A DNA stretch of 64,000 bases from Oscillospiraceae bacterium (GCA_017550285.1 JAFZPP010000017.1:54832-118831), one strand, 5' to 3'. Numbered from the stretch's first letter, positions 50,601-59,155 are shown. A program made the numbers and translations. Notes: generated from the sequence alone by a model not told the origin.

Positions 50601-51882
50601 CACCGACGCAGCCTCTGAGGAATTCGTCATTCCGGAGGGCATCCGGATCATTTATCCCGAGGCGATTCATGCAGAAGCCGTGAAATCCGTTATATTCCCC
50701 GAGAGCCTGCGGGAAATCCGCTCGAATGTACTCTGCAACAGCACAGCGGAGGTTCTCACGATTCCGGCAGGCACGGAGTACATCGCTGATGATGCATTCC
50801 GCACATGCCCGAATCTGAAACTGATCCGCGGCGAATATTATTCCGCGGCACATGTCTTTGCGCGCGATCATCAGATTCCGTTTGAAGCGCTGCATCCGGA
50901 CAAATCCGCCGAAACGGCAGCGCCCGATTCCGAATCCGAGCTGCTCAGCTTCGGCAACAATCCGGGCATTTTCGGTACGACATATGAAATGACCGATGCA
51001 ACCAAAGAAACGCTGCGCAAATACACGCCGGACTCTCTCGCAGGAACCATGCAGGAGGAACTCGACAAGGCATGGAGCGGCTCCTGCTTCGGGCTCTCCA
51101 CCGTGACAATCCTCGCAAAAGCCGGATTGCTGAAACCGGAAATGCTCGATCCTGCTGCGAAAACAATGCATGATGTCAAGCCGGATATGCAGGCAAAGGA
51201 TATCATTAACTATTATCAGGCGACATCGGTGCTGACCACCAGAAATTATTTGCAGCAATATCCGAACGAGAAGACGCAGTTCCAGAAGCTCTGTCATGCG
51301 GTCCGCTGTGCGGAGGCGTATAACCTGAGTCGCATCCCCTTCCTGATTTCCATTCGCACCGCAAATGACGGCGGGCATGCCGTTGTCGGATACGGTCTGG
51401 AATCCGGCGAATGGACATGGAACGACCAGACCTACAACCGCCGCATCCGCATCTGGGACTCCAATTATGAGGGGCTCGATGACCGCTGCTGCATCTATTT
51501 CGACGATATCAGTCTGCGGTTCACACTGCCTGCATACGGCATCGTTTACAATCAGGATGCAGAAGCCGATCTCGGCGCGCTCACGCTGGTCTGCGATACG
51601 CCGCAGGCGCTCAATGAGGCACCGCATCCGGCAGTTTTCGTCCGCGGCGATCTCACCGGTGACGGCAATGTCAGCGCAGAGGATGCACAGCTTGCACTGA
51701 CCGCATATACCGATGCACTCGCAGGCAAGACAATGCACCTGACCGCCGCGCAGATCAGCGCCGGTGACGTGGACGGAAACGGTACGCTCAGTGTCGAGGA
51801 CGCACAGTTCATCCTCCTCTATTACGCCGAGCGGGTCATCGCCGGAAACGAGATCACATGGGATGCGCTCCTGCCAAAGTAA
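47641..51882 (+). CDS. Cellulosomal LRR_5 protein with cysteine peptidase domain and dockerin
   Basis: Secreted protein of 1413 residues. After the signal peptide (1-25) and a Thr/Ala/Asp linker come three modules (from about residues 60, 385 and 678). Each starts with a cap (SGRIGDDITWELKDG..LTLTGTGAT) and continues with BspA-type leucine-rich repeats (units like LPPHLESIGEAAF and IPDSVKEIG). From about 1100 a papain-like peptidase domain follows, with probable catalytic Cys1149 in WSGSCFGLS, His1246 in GGHAVVGYG and Asn1275 in WDSNYEG. A dockerin closes it (about 1334-1400; DLTGDGNVSAEDAQ and DVDGNGTLSVEDAQ). R. flavefaciens cellulosomes are known to include peptidases; the target is unknown. 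AAGGAG precedes the ATG. Confidence 0.92.
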   Translation: MKKNRMISLLTAVSLLCMPPLPVFAESADDAGSTVTQPTETDVPADESAAQPAGDAADDYSGRIGDDITWELKDGVLTLTGTGATYSYPKRAASPIRISYKKLIISEGITELGDNILPSTGIETEAPVFPDSLKRIGSNNFANNYFTQITLPPHLESIGEAAFQHSDRVTELVIPDSVNEIGSNAFSGCMVLKQITLPERNIRFGTSVFSGCRRLQAVHLPDAVTEIPYYMFYNCRSLQSVHIPASCKQIGQYAFSQTILSEVEIPASVRTIAFRAFAECKYLSQITMQEGVESLGEECFEKCPAQEIRVPESVTYIGKNCFSDTAVRTLILPTNKELFVEEDALPENWLKTQTGFLILGDGILYQYRDQAEPVEFDSSDRYATSGRMGDDITWKYENNTLYLTGTGATYSYEGMYNPPAYISLIVDKIVIGEGITEIGDCAFLGFYGSSQGYTVKTVIFPDSLRRIGKYNFYCGNALQQLTLPPHLESIGESAFYSSALTELTIPDSVKEIGEKAFAFCSQLKTLHLPESLTEIPEGMCQGCSSLRNISIPAGCTRIGANAFCGASITEIDIPESVREIGDNAFADCIRLSKITLHEGLEKLGTRCFYNCPAEDVTIPESVKEIGEDCFGISQYPDTTASSRPQEIGVRTSETTYTTAVPAANLPQPAAQSAADETSGRIGDNITWEFKDGILTLTGTGATDSFRRRQDSPFWELGTQLSKIIIGEGITELGDNVFRLTDAHDTEIVFPDSLRRIGAYNFNAYSQEELNLPPHLESIGDSAFYITLHLKKLVIPDSVKEIGDDAFADAQELEEVILPDTDIQLRTGVFSGCPQLRRVHLPVGMTEIPDRFFASCSSLCEVNLPPQITSIGTGAFCGTACTAPDIPETVRKIKESAFAECTKLRKITLHEGLETLGDHCFERCAAKEIRVPESVKSIGESCFPSCVETLILPSHTELQIEENALPTEWLESQRGFLTLGSGILYQYRTDAASEEFVIPEGIRIIYPEAIHAEAVKSVIFPESLREIRSNVLCNSTAEVLTIPAGTEYIADDAFRTCPNLKLIRGEYYSAAHVFARDHQIPFEALHPDKSAETAAPDSESELLSFGNNPGIFGTTYEMTDATKETLRKYTPDSLAGTMQEELDKAWSGSCFGLSTVTILAKAGLLKPEMLDPAAKTMHDVKPDMQAKDIINYYQATSVLTTRNYLQQYPNEKTQFQKLCHAVRCAEAYNLSRIPFLISIRTANDGGHAVVGYGLESGEWTWNDQTYNRRIRIWDSNYEGLDDRCCIYFDDISLRFTLPAYGIVYNQDAEADLGALTLVCDTPQALNEAPHPAVFVRGDLTGDGNVSAEDAQLALTAYTDALAGKTMHLTAAQISAGDVDGNGTLSVEDAQFILLYYAERVIAGNEITWDALLPK

Positions 51883-51913
51883 TGCGAGGCATTTCATATC
51901 ATAATAAAATGAA

Positions 51914-51955
51914 GCCGCTGAAATCCCCGTAAAATCCGGATTTCAGCGGCATTTT
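51914..51955 (+). terminator. Terminator after the LRR-peptidase gene
   Basis: 13-bp stem gccgctgaaatcc (51914-51926) with ggatttcagcggc (51938-51950), followed by ATTTTCT. Confidence 0.88.
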
Positions 51956-51982
51956 CTATATTCTGAAAGGTGCGTATCATCT

Positions 51983-52017
51983 GCAAAAAAATGCAGGCTG
52001 TGCCCTGACACAGCCTG
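51983..52017 (-). terminator. Terminator after the GH44 gene
   Basis: 9-bp stem caggctgtg (51994-52002) with cacagcctg (52009-52017); the minus strand continues CATTTTTTTGC. Confidence 0.88.
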
Positions 52018-52090
52018 TGGAGAAGGATGTTTGACCCCTGATGCAGCGTGCCTGAGAGGAAGCACCCTGCTTTATCTGTCATAGAGTGGA

Positions 52091-54337
52091 TTATTTGATC
52101 AGCGCACGCTTCATCAGCGTCAGGTCAATCGCGCTGATCTGCTTGTCACCGTTGAAATCCGCAAGCGCTGCCTGAGCTGCCGTCATGGTCTTCTCGGTCA
52201 GCAGATGCTTTTGCAGCACCGCCGCATCCGCCTTCGTCAGCTTGCCGTCGCCGTCGAGATCGCCCTTTTCGCTTTCAGCGGGAATCTCCGCGCTGTCTGC
52301 CGGATACTCATATACAACCTCGACCTTCGTATATTTCACCGTGACCGCATCTTCAAGCTCTGCCTCCTGCTTCTCGGATGCCGACCACCACTGCTGCAAT
52401 TCGATCTTACCGTCTGCGACAACCGCCGCGACATCTTCCTTATCCTCGGTTTGCAGTGTGCCGTCGAATTCAACCGTTGCAGTCGAGCCGCTGCCGAGCT
52501 TGAGCGAATAGCCCTTGCTCGTCCAGAACTTCACGCCGTCCGGCGTCTTTGCGTTGATGCAGACCGCACAGCCTGCCGTTGCCCATGAAGAACCGCCGCT
52601 CGAAGTGACATCACCCGTAATCACGATCTTTTTCAGATGCTCCGGATCGGTAATCGGAATCTCGACATAATCATTCTCATTGATGCGGTCCATCGGATCA
52701 TCGTAAACCGTCGATTTTTCGATCTTTTCCTCTTGCTTTGCGTTTTCAAATGCATCTGCATTCTCTGCAAAGACGATCATCGCAGCGCAGTATGCAGGCA
52801 GCTTGATGCTCGCCTTGCCGCCGCTGACATCCGAAATCCCGAGCAGCTTGATATCCGTTGAATCCTTCGTAACCGCATAAACGGCAGCCTTCTGATAGGT
52901 CTTTGCAGCGCCCTTGAGCGAGATCACTGCATTCTCCTCATCGGTCAGGCTCTTGTTCGTCACTATGACCGTGACGGCGGATGCATCCTTGGTTTTCGCA
53001 GCATAGACGCTGGATTTCGAGACATCCTCGGTTGTTGCAGGCATGAGCGTATCGCCGAAGCAGCCGCCGCTGCCGTCATAATTCGTATACAGATTCAGAC
53101 CGGAGAGGATGTAGCCGCTGCCGCCCCAGAGCGATGCAAAATACACATTCGCATCTGCATAGCAGCCGAGTGCCTCTGCCTGCGCGATCGCACCGGAAGG
53201 CTCCTCATCACCGCCGAAATTATACTCCGTGATTGCGAGCTTTGTGCCCGGATAATATTTGTCAATCGAAGCCTGCACGGTCGGCAGGATCGGGATATTC
53301 TCCGTGCACCACTGACCGATCCAGCTGTTCTCGACAAAGCCCTTTTCATAGAGCGTCCGGACAGATTGCAGTCTGTCCGCCGTGCCGTTGCGGCAGGATT
53401 CGGAATAATAGTGAATATCGAGCACATCCAGCAGACGGACGCCTGCCTTCTCCGATGCCTGCTTCATGCTCTCAAGATAATAATCGAGATACCAGTGATA
53501 GCCGCCCTCAGCTTTCAGCGTTTCCCATTCAGTGCTGCTGTCATCATCGGCAAGATGATCGTATGCGGTATAGCCGTAGAGCGACGGTCCGAAAATCTCC
53601 GCCTTCGGGTCGAGCTTTTTGACGGCTGCTGCCATTTCGACCGATTTCTCGCTCAGCTCTTTGATGCCGACCGGCTGCGGATGCATCCGCGGATGCGTAC
53701 TGCTCCAGAGCGCCGGTTCATTGTCCAGCGAATAGCCCTGAATGCCGGTCTTTACCTGCGAATCGCCGAGCTTTTTGATGATGTAGTTCACATACTCATC
53801 CATATAGACAACGTCATCAGTGAGATCGGGTTCATCGGCAAATGCGCTGCCCTTGACCGCCTTGACCTCATGCCAGCGCTTCGACGGTGCGGCCTCGTCC
53901 TCCTTGACCGTGCCGTCCTTATCCGCTGCGGCATAGCCTGCAAGCTGCAAGGTTGTCAGCTTATAGTCCACGCCGTACTTTGCCGCCTCCTTTGAGAGCT
54001 GCTGTACGCAGTCCGCCGGTGCATCCGACGTCGAAAGATTATTGTCGGAGCTGTGCTTCCAGTCTGCGCCTGCATTGGATGCATTGTTCTCCCAGTTGTA
54101 GGCGGTCATGCGGTTGCCGCCCTGCCGGAGCGCCGTCGTCCGGACCTTTTTCAGATCGTCCTGATGCGCGTATTCGTTGATGCCGAAGATATACGGGCTG
54201 ATTGCCTTGCCGCTGCCGGAAAGGTCAACGGTAATGTTCATATCATAGCTGCCGGCAGCAGAGACCGCCGGCATACTGACAGACGCCGATGCCGCGAGCA
54301 TCGCAAGCGCCGTCAGAAAGGTGAGTGCTTTTTTCAT
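52091..54337 (-). CDS. Cellulosomal GH44 endoglucanase/xyloglucanase with dockerin
   Basis: 748 residues: signal peptide (1-27), GH44 TIM barrel plus small beta domain (about 35-540), a beta-sandwich module (about 560-680, possibly a CBM), then a dockerin (about 690-748; DLDGDGKLTKADA and DFNGDKQISAIDL). Catalytic residues by family pattern: acid/base Glu207 in SLDNEPALW and nucleophile Glu371 in AITEYNFGG. GH44 enzymes cut cellulose and xyloglucan internally. The ATG has AGGGGGAA upstream. It starts 21 nt after an XRE-type regulator and is likely its co-transcribed partner. Confidence 0.95.
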   Translation of the reverse strand: MKKALTFLTALAMLAASASVSMPAVSAAGSYDMNITVDLSGSGKAISPYIFGINEYAHQDDLKKVRTTALRQGGNRMTAYNWENNASNAGADWKHSSDNNLSTSDAPADCVQQLSKEAAKYGVDYKLTTLQLAGYAAADKDGTVKEDEAAPSKRWHEVKAVKGSAFADEPDLTDDVVYMDEYVNYIIKKLGDSQVKTGIQGYSLDNEPALWSSTHPRMHPQPVGIKELSEKSVEMAAAVKKLDPKAEIFGPSLYGYTAYDHLADDDSSTEWETLKAEGGYHWYLDYYLESMKQASEKAGVRLLDVLDIHYYSESCRNGTADRLQSVRTLYEKGFVENSWIGQWCTENIPILPTVQASIDKYYPGTKLAITEYNFGGDEEPSGAIAQAEALGCYADANVYFASLWGGSGYILSGLNLYTNYDGSGGCFGDTLMPATTEDVSKSSVYAAKTKDASAVTVIVTNKSLTDEENAVISLKGAAKTYQKAAVYAVTKDSTDIKLLGISDVSGGKASIKLPAYCAAMIVFAENADAFENAKQEEKIEKSTVYDDPMDRINENDYVEIPITDPEHLKKIVITGDVTSSGGSSWATAGCAVCINAKTPDGVKFWTSKGYSLKLGSGSTATVEFDGTLQTEDKEDVAAVVADGKIELQQWWSASEKQEAELEDAVTVKYTKVEVVYEYPADSAEIPAESEKGDLDGDGKLTKADAAVLQKHLLTEKTMTAAQAALADFNGDKQISAIDLTLMKRALIK

Positions 54338-54358
54338 TCGGATTCCCCCTGATCGGTT

Positions 54359-55240
54359 TCATAGTTCATCGTCCTCCCAGTTCGGGAGCGGTTCGATATC
54401 CTCTGTCTCGAAGTCGCGGAACGCGCCGCGATGCCAGAGATCGACCCCCGGATTGATATTGCGGATATAGTTTGTAATGGTCTTCGCAAGAATCAGCAGC
54501 ATCGTCAGCGGAATCTTATGCGTATTGCCGTAGAGGAAACGGTCTGCGGCAATATCCGCCTTCATGCGCCATACCAGACCGAACCGCTCCATGCGGTTCA
54601 ATATCCGGCGGACCTCCTCAACCGGAAGCCCGAGATTCTTTGCGATCCCGTCTGCCGTATACATCTGATTGCGCGCGCCGTTTCCGAGATATGCAACCAT
54701 GCGCAGTGCATTCTCGTCTGCAAGCGTATAAAACAGGCGCCGCATAGACAGCGTATCGCCGAGATACGGACCGACACCCTCCTCCGGCACCTCCAGAAAG
54801 CAGGCATACCGCAGGTCGGAATCCAGACGCATCAGCACCTGCTCCGTATCGGCTTTCAGAACGGCAAAGGTCTCGCAGGCGAAGTCCTCCGGCAGTCTGC
54901 CGACCGTCTCCCATGAGGGATGATAGGTGCAGACTGCGGTATACATCATCCGCATAAAGAGCGCAGGTCTCTGCTTCGGAGATGCGCTCCGGAACGCGCG
55001 GCTGACTGCTGTTTCCAGATCCGGCTCATCCTCGGAAAAATCGCGCCCGAACAACGTATCGAGCGAGATATTCAGCGTATCCGCAAGCCGCACGAGCAGC
55101 GCGGCATCCGGAAAGCTGTTCTTTTCCCATTTTGAGACAGCCTGTGCGGAAACATTCATTCTGCCGGCAAGCTGTTCCTGTGTCAGTCCCAGCTCCTTTC
55201 TGCGTTTCGCAAGATTGGAATGGAAATCATTTGCTTTCAT
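54359..55240 (-). CDS. XRE-family regulator with large C-terminal domain
   Basis: 293 residues. The first 60 form a Cro/XRE helix-turn-helix (RRKELGLTQEQLAGRMNVSAQAVSKWEKNSFPD). The remaining 230 residues are helical, and 185-230 look like a second winged helix (YTADGIAKNLGLPVEEVRRILNRMERFGLV). The start is uncertain: ATG 55240 keeps the full domain but has a poor ribosome site, and the frame continues upstream to 55273. Being first in an apparent operon with GH44 suggests it controls cellulase expression, by inference only. Confidence 0.88.
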   Translation of the reverse strand: MKANDFHSNLAKRRKELGLTQEQLAGRMNVSAQAVSKWEKNSFPDAALLVRLADTLNISLDTLFGRDFSEDEPDLETAVSRAFRSASPKQRPALFMRMMYTAVCTYHPSWETVGRLPEDFACETFAVLKADTEQVLMRLDSDLRYACFLEVPEEGVGPYLGDTLSMRRLFYTLADENALRMVAYLGNGARNQMYTADGIAKNLGLPVEEVRRILNRMERFGLVWRMKADIAADRFLYGNTHKIPLTMLLILAKTITNYIRNINPGVDLWHRGAFRDFETEDIEPLPNWEDDEL

Positions 55241-55330
55241 CGCATTTACCCGTACCGAAACGCAGCGGAACAAATAGAAGGGGGTATCCGTTCGGCGTCT
55301 GCAATCGGCATATTTTCCTTTCCCGATAAG

Positions 55331-55359
55331 ATTGTATCATAGTTCACGGTTGAGTGCAA
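55331..55359 (-). promoter_or_regulatory. Promoter of the XRE-GH44 operon
   Basis: On the minus strand TTGCAC (55354-55359), 17-nt spacer, TACAAT (55331-55336). Confidence 0.65.
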
Positions 55360-55458
55360 GCGAATAATCCTTGTATTCTTTCAACCACAGCATGCGCGGC
55401 TCAACTCAAAGTTGTGCCGTAATTCAATTATAGCACATTTTCTTCCGGAATGCAAGAC

Positions 55459-55524
55459 AAAAAGAAGAGAGGAAATAGAAGGGAGGAGAGAGGAAGGAGG
55501 AAGGAGGAAGGAGGATGAAAAAAG
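55459..55524 (+). repeat. Homopurine tract with GGAAGGA units
   Basis: About 65 nt of only A and G, broken by two T (55476 and 55516), with a direct repeat of ggaagga at its end. It lies between the XRE promoter and the esterase terminator. Confidence 0.85.
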
Positions 55525-55557
55525 CGCCGCACTCCGGAATCGCTCCGAAGTGCGGCG
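55525..55557 (-). terminator. Terminator after the CBM22-CE1 gene
   Basis: 13-bp stem with one mismatch (55525-55537 with 55545-55557); the minus strand continues CTTTTTTCAT. Confidence 0.9.
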
Positions 55558-55580
55558 TTTGGAATTCTTATGCCATTGCA

Positions 55581-57236
55581 TCAATGCTCTTCATGGAAGA
55601 AATACGGCAGAATATCGTAGATGTAGTGACGGACATTTGCCCACCAGTGGATTCCGCCCGGACGGACGAGGTAATAGAAATTGCCCTGCGACAAATCCGA
55701 GGTGTAAATATACTCCGGATGCTTCTTCATCTCCTCAATCTGCGGCGTCATGTTCGGATACGCGATATCATCAGAGCCGGTCGCGCAGAAAATGAAATAT
55801 TCATTCGGCTGCAAGCCGGAATCCTGAATCGCCTTCGTGATAATATCCGCCTTCTGCTGCGTTGACCAGTTGCCGACACGGTAATCACCGGAAAGCGGCA
55901 TATAATACGCACAGATATCCAGATTGTGACAGAGTACGCCCCATGTCGAAACAGAGCCCATAGAGAAGCCGCCGTATGCACGGTGATAGCGCGACGCCTG
56001 CAAATCCTCAATCGACGTCGATTTTGCATAGGTCGAATATTTGCCCTCGACAAACGGTACGACCTTATCACGGAACTCGGTATAGAACTTGTCTGCACCG
56101 GTCTGATTCCATGTCGGCGTGACAATGAGCATCGGCTCCATTTCGCCGTTCTCGATCATATGGTCAAAGATGAGCTGCATCATCGTGTCATCCTGGAAGA
56201 ACAGTGTTCTTTCGTTCTCACCGCCGCCGTGCAGCAGATAGAAGATGTTGTACTGCTTGCTTTCGTCATAGCCGTAGGGCACATAGACATACAGCCGATT
56301 CTGACCGGTCGTGCCGTTGTAATATTCCTCAACAACCGTGCCCTGATGCGCTGCCGGCTCCTGTAAATATTTCTTCTCATCAAACGGATGATACTGCAAA
56401 TTCGGGTCATAGTCAAACGGCTCAACCGGCGGCTTTTCCGGTTCGACCTTCTCCGGATATTCCGCGGTCTGTCCGGTCAGATACTGCACATACCAGCGGA
56501 TATCATCCTCGGTGACAACGCCGTTCTGATTGACATCCGCCGCTTTGAGCATTTTCTTATTCGGGAAATCCTTGCCGCTGTACTGCTTTGCAATGGTCAG
56601 ATCGGCTGCCGTGATCGCGCCGTCATAATCTGCATCGCCGAGCGTGAACTGCACGGGCTTGGGTCCCTCGATCACGGTCCCTGACGGTGCACAGATTGCC
56701 TCGTCGATATAGAAGCTGCCGCTGCCCTTGAGCGTTTCCACATAGAGCACCGGATCGGTCGCGTCAGAAGGCAGCTTGTAATCGGTTTTGGCAAGCTGCA
56801 CATAGCCGCCGCTCATGGTTTCAGCCTGCGCCAGATGATCGTAGACCGCCTCACCGGAAACATCCTTATACGCAACCGAAAGCTGGAAGGTCTGGGTTTC
56901 CGCGCCGGACTCATACTCGACGCAGACCGAAATGCTGTAGGATGTGCCCGGCTCGCAGATCGAGCTGAGCGATTTCTCCGGTCCGTTCCATGCATCCGAT
57001 CTGCCGGAAACAAACAGCGCGCCGTTGCCTTCATAGGGCATGTCGCTGCTCGTTTTGACCGTGCAGCCGCCGCGTCCTGTCCAGCCGCCGTCGCCGGATT
57101 CAAAGGTATCATGGAAGATGAATGCTGCGTCATCCGCTGCAAAGCCCTGCATCGGGAATGCACTCACGGACGACAGTGTGACGGCGCTGACAAGCAGTGC
57201 AGCCGACAGTTTGCCTGTACGCTTTCTGATAAACAT
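55581..57236 (-). CDS. Cellulosomal CBM22-dockerin-CE1 feruloyl esterase
   Basis: 551 residues: signal peptide (1-33), a CBM22-type module (about 38-185) that would bind xylan, an internal dockerin (about 197-258; DADYDGAITAADL and DVNQNGVVTEDDI), a Pro/Glu linker, and a CE1 esterase domain (about 290-551). The esterase has LLHGGG for the oxyanion hole, nucleophile Ser425 in GGFSMGS, and His530 in GGIHWW. It would release ferulic acid from arabinoxylan. The plan matches the esterase part of clostridial XynY/XynZ without a xylanase. Promoter at 57312-57339. Confidence 0.93.
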   Translation of the reverse strand: MFIRKRTGKLSAALLVSAVTLSSVSAFPMQGFAADDAAFIFHDTFESGDGGWTGRGGCTVKTSSDMPYEGNGALFVSGRSDAWNGPEKSLSSICEPGTSYSISVCVEYESGAETQTFQLSVAYKDVSGEAVYDHLAQAETMSGGYVQLAKTDYKLPSDATDPVLYVETLKGSGSFYIDEAICAPSGTVIEGPKPVQFTLGDADYDGAITAADLTIAKQYSGKDFPNKKMLKAADVNQNGVVTEDDIRWYVQYLTGQTAEYPEKVEPEKPPVEPFDYDPNLQYHPFDEKKYLQEPAAHQGTVVEEYYNGTTGQNRLYVYVPYGYDESKQYNIFYLLHGGGENERTLFFQDDTMMQLIFDHMIENGEMEPMLIVTPTWNQTGADKFYTEFRDKVVPFVEGKYSTYAKSTSIEDLQASRYHRAYGGFSMGSVSTWGVLCHNLDICAYYMPLSGDYRVGNWSTQQKADIITKAIQDSGLQPNEYFIFCATGSDDIAYPNMTPQIEEMKKHPEYIYTSDLSQGNFYYLVRPGGIHWWANVRHYIYDILPYFFHEEH

Positions 57237-57284
57237 ATTCTATTTCCCCTTTACAAAAAATAAAACAATATATTTTTCTTCGAA

Positions 57285-57298
57285 ACTATACTTATAGT
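57285..57298 (-). promoter_or_regulatory. Palindrome at the esterase transcription start
   Basis: ACTATA-CT-TATAGT, perfect 6-bp arms, lies about 15 nt past the -10 element and could be an operator. Confidence 0.4.
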
Positions 57299-57311
57299 GT
57301 TCCTTATTTTG

Positions 57312-57339
57312 ATTATAACACATTGTAATATAAAATCAA
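57312..57339 (-). promoter_or_regulatory. Promoter of the CBM22-CE1 gene
   Basis: On the minus strand TTGATT (57334-57339), 16-nt spacer, TATAAT (57312-57317). Between here and 57590 I see nothing else of note. Confidence 0.65.
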
Positions 57340-57593
57340 CTGGAAAAATTGCAGATTTTCTGGATATGCTGCACCAGTTATCGCCGCTGTTTCGCGGTTT
57401 TCACAGTATTTGAGAAGTTGTCGAGGCTGACCGCAAGAAATGAGAAGGCGTTGTTGAAAACATCCCGCGCTGTGTTTTTTGTATGATAGACGGATTTTGC
57501 GGCAATCTGTACGTGTTCTCATCACCTTGCATAAATCGCTCTTGTTGGGATTGTGCAGAGCGCCGGAATATTTGACATAATTTGGAAATAGTA

Positions 57594-57622
57594 TTGACAT
57601 TCTTTTGTAACCGGTGTATAAT
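57594..57622 (+). promoter_or_regulatory. Promoter of the M23-like dockerin gene
   Basis: TTGACA (57594-57599), 17-nt spacer, TATAAT (57617-57622); perfect consensus. Confidence 0.9.
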
Positions 57623-57660
57623 GGTGACAGATTTCGCGGTTCGCCCGCAGGAATTTTGTT

Positions 57661-57703
57661 GATATGCTATATTGCACAGTACAAGATTGCAATCCGACAT
57701 ATC
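57661..57703 (+). promoter_or_regulatory. Leader hairpin of the M23-like dockerin gene
   Basis: gatatg (57661-57666) with catatc (57698-57703), and inside it attgca (57671-57676) with tgcaat (57688-57693). It sits in a leader of about 160 nt that I cannot assign to a known riboswitch. Confidence 0.45.
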
Positions 57704-57787
57704 ACTTGTATGAAAGATTGCAGGATTTACCGTACAGGCTGAAAACCTGTCCAGCCGTAAGCCGCCCGATGTTAAAGGAGCCACACG

Positions 57788-59101
57788 ATGAAGAGAATCT
57801 CTGTGAAGCTGATTTCCGCTTTTCTGGCGGGCGCGACCGGATTGATTTCTTTCTCCGGTCTGTCCGTTCCGATCTGCACAAGCGCCGACACGACATATGA
57901 ATATGCCGAGTTTCCGCTGCGCACGATGTGCGTCACGCAGCTGGCATTTGAGGACGGAAAGACCGGCTCCCACAAGAATTCCTACCATATTGATTGCAGC
58001 GGAAAATACGAGGAATTTGCCGTTGCACCGTTCACCGGCAAGGTTGTCTATGCAACGGACAATTACGGACTGGTGCTCTTTCAGAGCTGCGATCCCGTCT
58101 ACTATGCAGACGGCAGTCTCGATTACATGACCGTCATTTTCATGCACTGCGCCAATACCGATGAGCTCGGAAAGCTCCGGACCGCCGGTACGGTTGTGCC
58201 GCAGGGTGACGATCTGGTTCGCTGCGGCGGCATCGGCAAGAACGGCGAGGAGGAGTACGTCAAGCATTACGATATCGGCGTACACAGAGGACAGCTCTCA
58301 ACGCCGAACGATGATCCGGCGGCAGGCGGTTATTACAGCCGGCTCGGCAATATCTACCCCTTCGAGGGACTGTATGTCAACCCCGAGCTGACCGTCAATA
58401 TCGTGAACTGGGGCAAGCTCGCAAGCGGCAATCAGCTCACGAAAGGCTCCTACGCCGACTGGAAAAACTGCTGGGTTCTGCTCGGAAAGGATGCACCGGC
58501 AGCAGCAGTCACAACAACAGCACCCGCCGCGACAACGGCGCCCGTCACAACAGCGGCTCCGACTGTCACGACTTCGACTGTTACGTCCGCAGCAGACAAG
58601 CTGACGCCCGAAAAACCGCTGGTCTCCGTCATCAGCGACGATCAGGTCGTGATTTCCTATCAGGAATGCGAAAACGCAACCTACTATAATGTCCGCGTTT
58701 ACAACAGTACCAGCAGACAGGTTGCCTACTGCGTCGGCGTCTGCGAGGATGCCAATGCGTTCAATGAATGCAGAATGTTTACCGATACCAGTCTTTCGCA
58801 GGTGTTCGCACCGGGCTCCTATTACGTCCGCGTGACGGCGGTCAACAAGGCAGACGGTACGGTCGCCGCTTCGGATGCGGTTCCGTTTGAGGTTGAGCTG
58901 CCCGAATTTGCAGGCAGCGGTGATCTCGACGGCAATGCGATTGTCAATGCCGCAGATATCAGCCTGATGATGCGCTGCATCGGCGGCAATGCCGATCTGA
59001 AACCGGCTGTCATGCAGGCTGCGGATATGAATTTTGACGGTGTGATCAATGCTGCCGATCTTACGATTCTCAAACGAATTGTCATGCAGGCAGACGCATA
59101 A
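57788..59101 (+). CDS. Dockerin protein with M23-like domain and FnIII domain
   Basis: 437 residues: signal peptide (1-33), a domain (about 38-225) resembling M23 peptidases (SYHIDCS, APFTGKVVYA, GLVLFQSC, IFMHCAN, GTVVPQGDDLVRCGG, and KHYDIGVHRG with possible zinc ligands), a Thr/Ala/Pro linker (about 237-275), a fibronectin-III-like domain (about 280-375) and a dockerin (about 378-437; DLDGNAIVNAADI and DMNFDGVINAADL). It may cut peptide bonds in plant or bacterial wall material, or only bind it; zinc binding is not certain. AAAGGAGCC precedes the ATG. Confidence 0.82.
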   Translation: MKRISVKLISAFLAGATGLISFSGLSVPICTSADTTYEYAEFPLRTMCVTQLAFEDGKTGSHKNSYHIDCSGKYEEFAVAPFTGKVVYATDNYGLVLFQSCDPVYYADGSLDYMTVIFMHCANTDELGKLRTAGTVVPQGDDLVRCGGIGKNGEEEYVKHYDIGVHRGQLSTPNDDPAAGGYYSRLGNIYPFEGLYVNPELTVNIVNWGKLASGNQLTKGSYADWKNCWVLLGKDAPAAAVTTTAPAATTAPVTTAAPTVTTSTVTSAADKLTPEKPLVSVISDDQVVISYQECENATYYNVRVYNSTSRQVAYCVGVCEDANAFNECRMFTDTSLSQVFAPGSYYVRVTAVNKADGTVAASDAVPFEVELPEFAGSGDLDGNAIVNAADISLMMRCIGGNADLKPAVMQAADMNFDGVINAADLTILKRIVMQADA

Positions 59102-59127
59102 TCCGCGGAATGACAGATATGATTCAG

Positions 59128-59155
59128 CCGGTCCCGAAGGGGACCGGTTGTTTTT
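59128..59155 (+). terminator. Terminator after the M23-like dockerin gene
   Basis: 8-bp stem ccggtccc (59128-59135) with gggaccgg (59140-59147), followed by TTGTTTTT. Confidence 0.9.

Noticed and set aside
47641..51882. CRISPR-like or phase-variable repeats in the LRR genes
   Set aside because: The repeats are protein-coding leucine-rich repeats without uniform short DNA repeats and spacers; no CRISPR array or cas gene is in the window.
57313..57600. 95-codon minus-strand frame between two dockerin genes
   Set aside because: No ribosome site or recognisable domain; it spans the divergent promoters.
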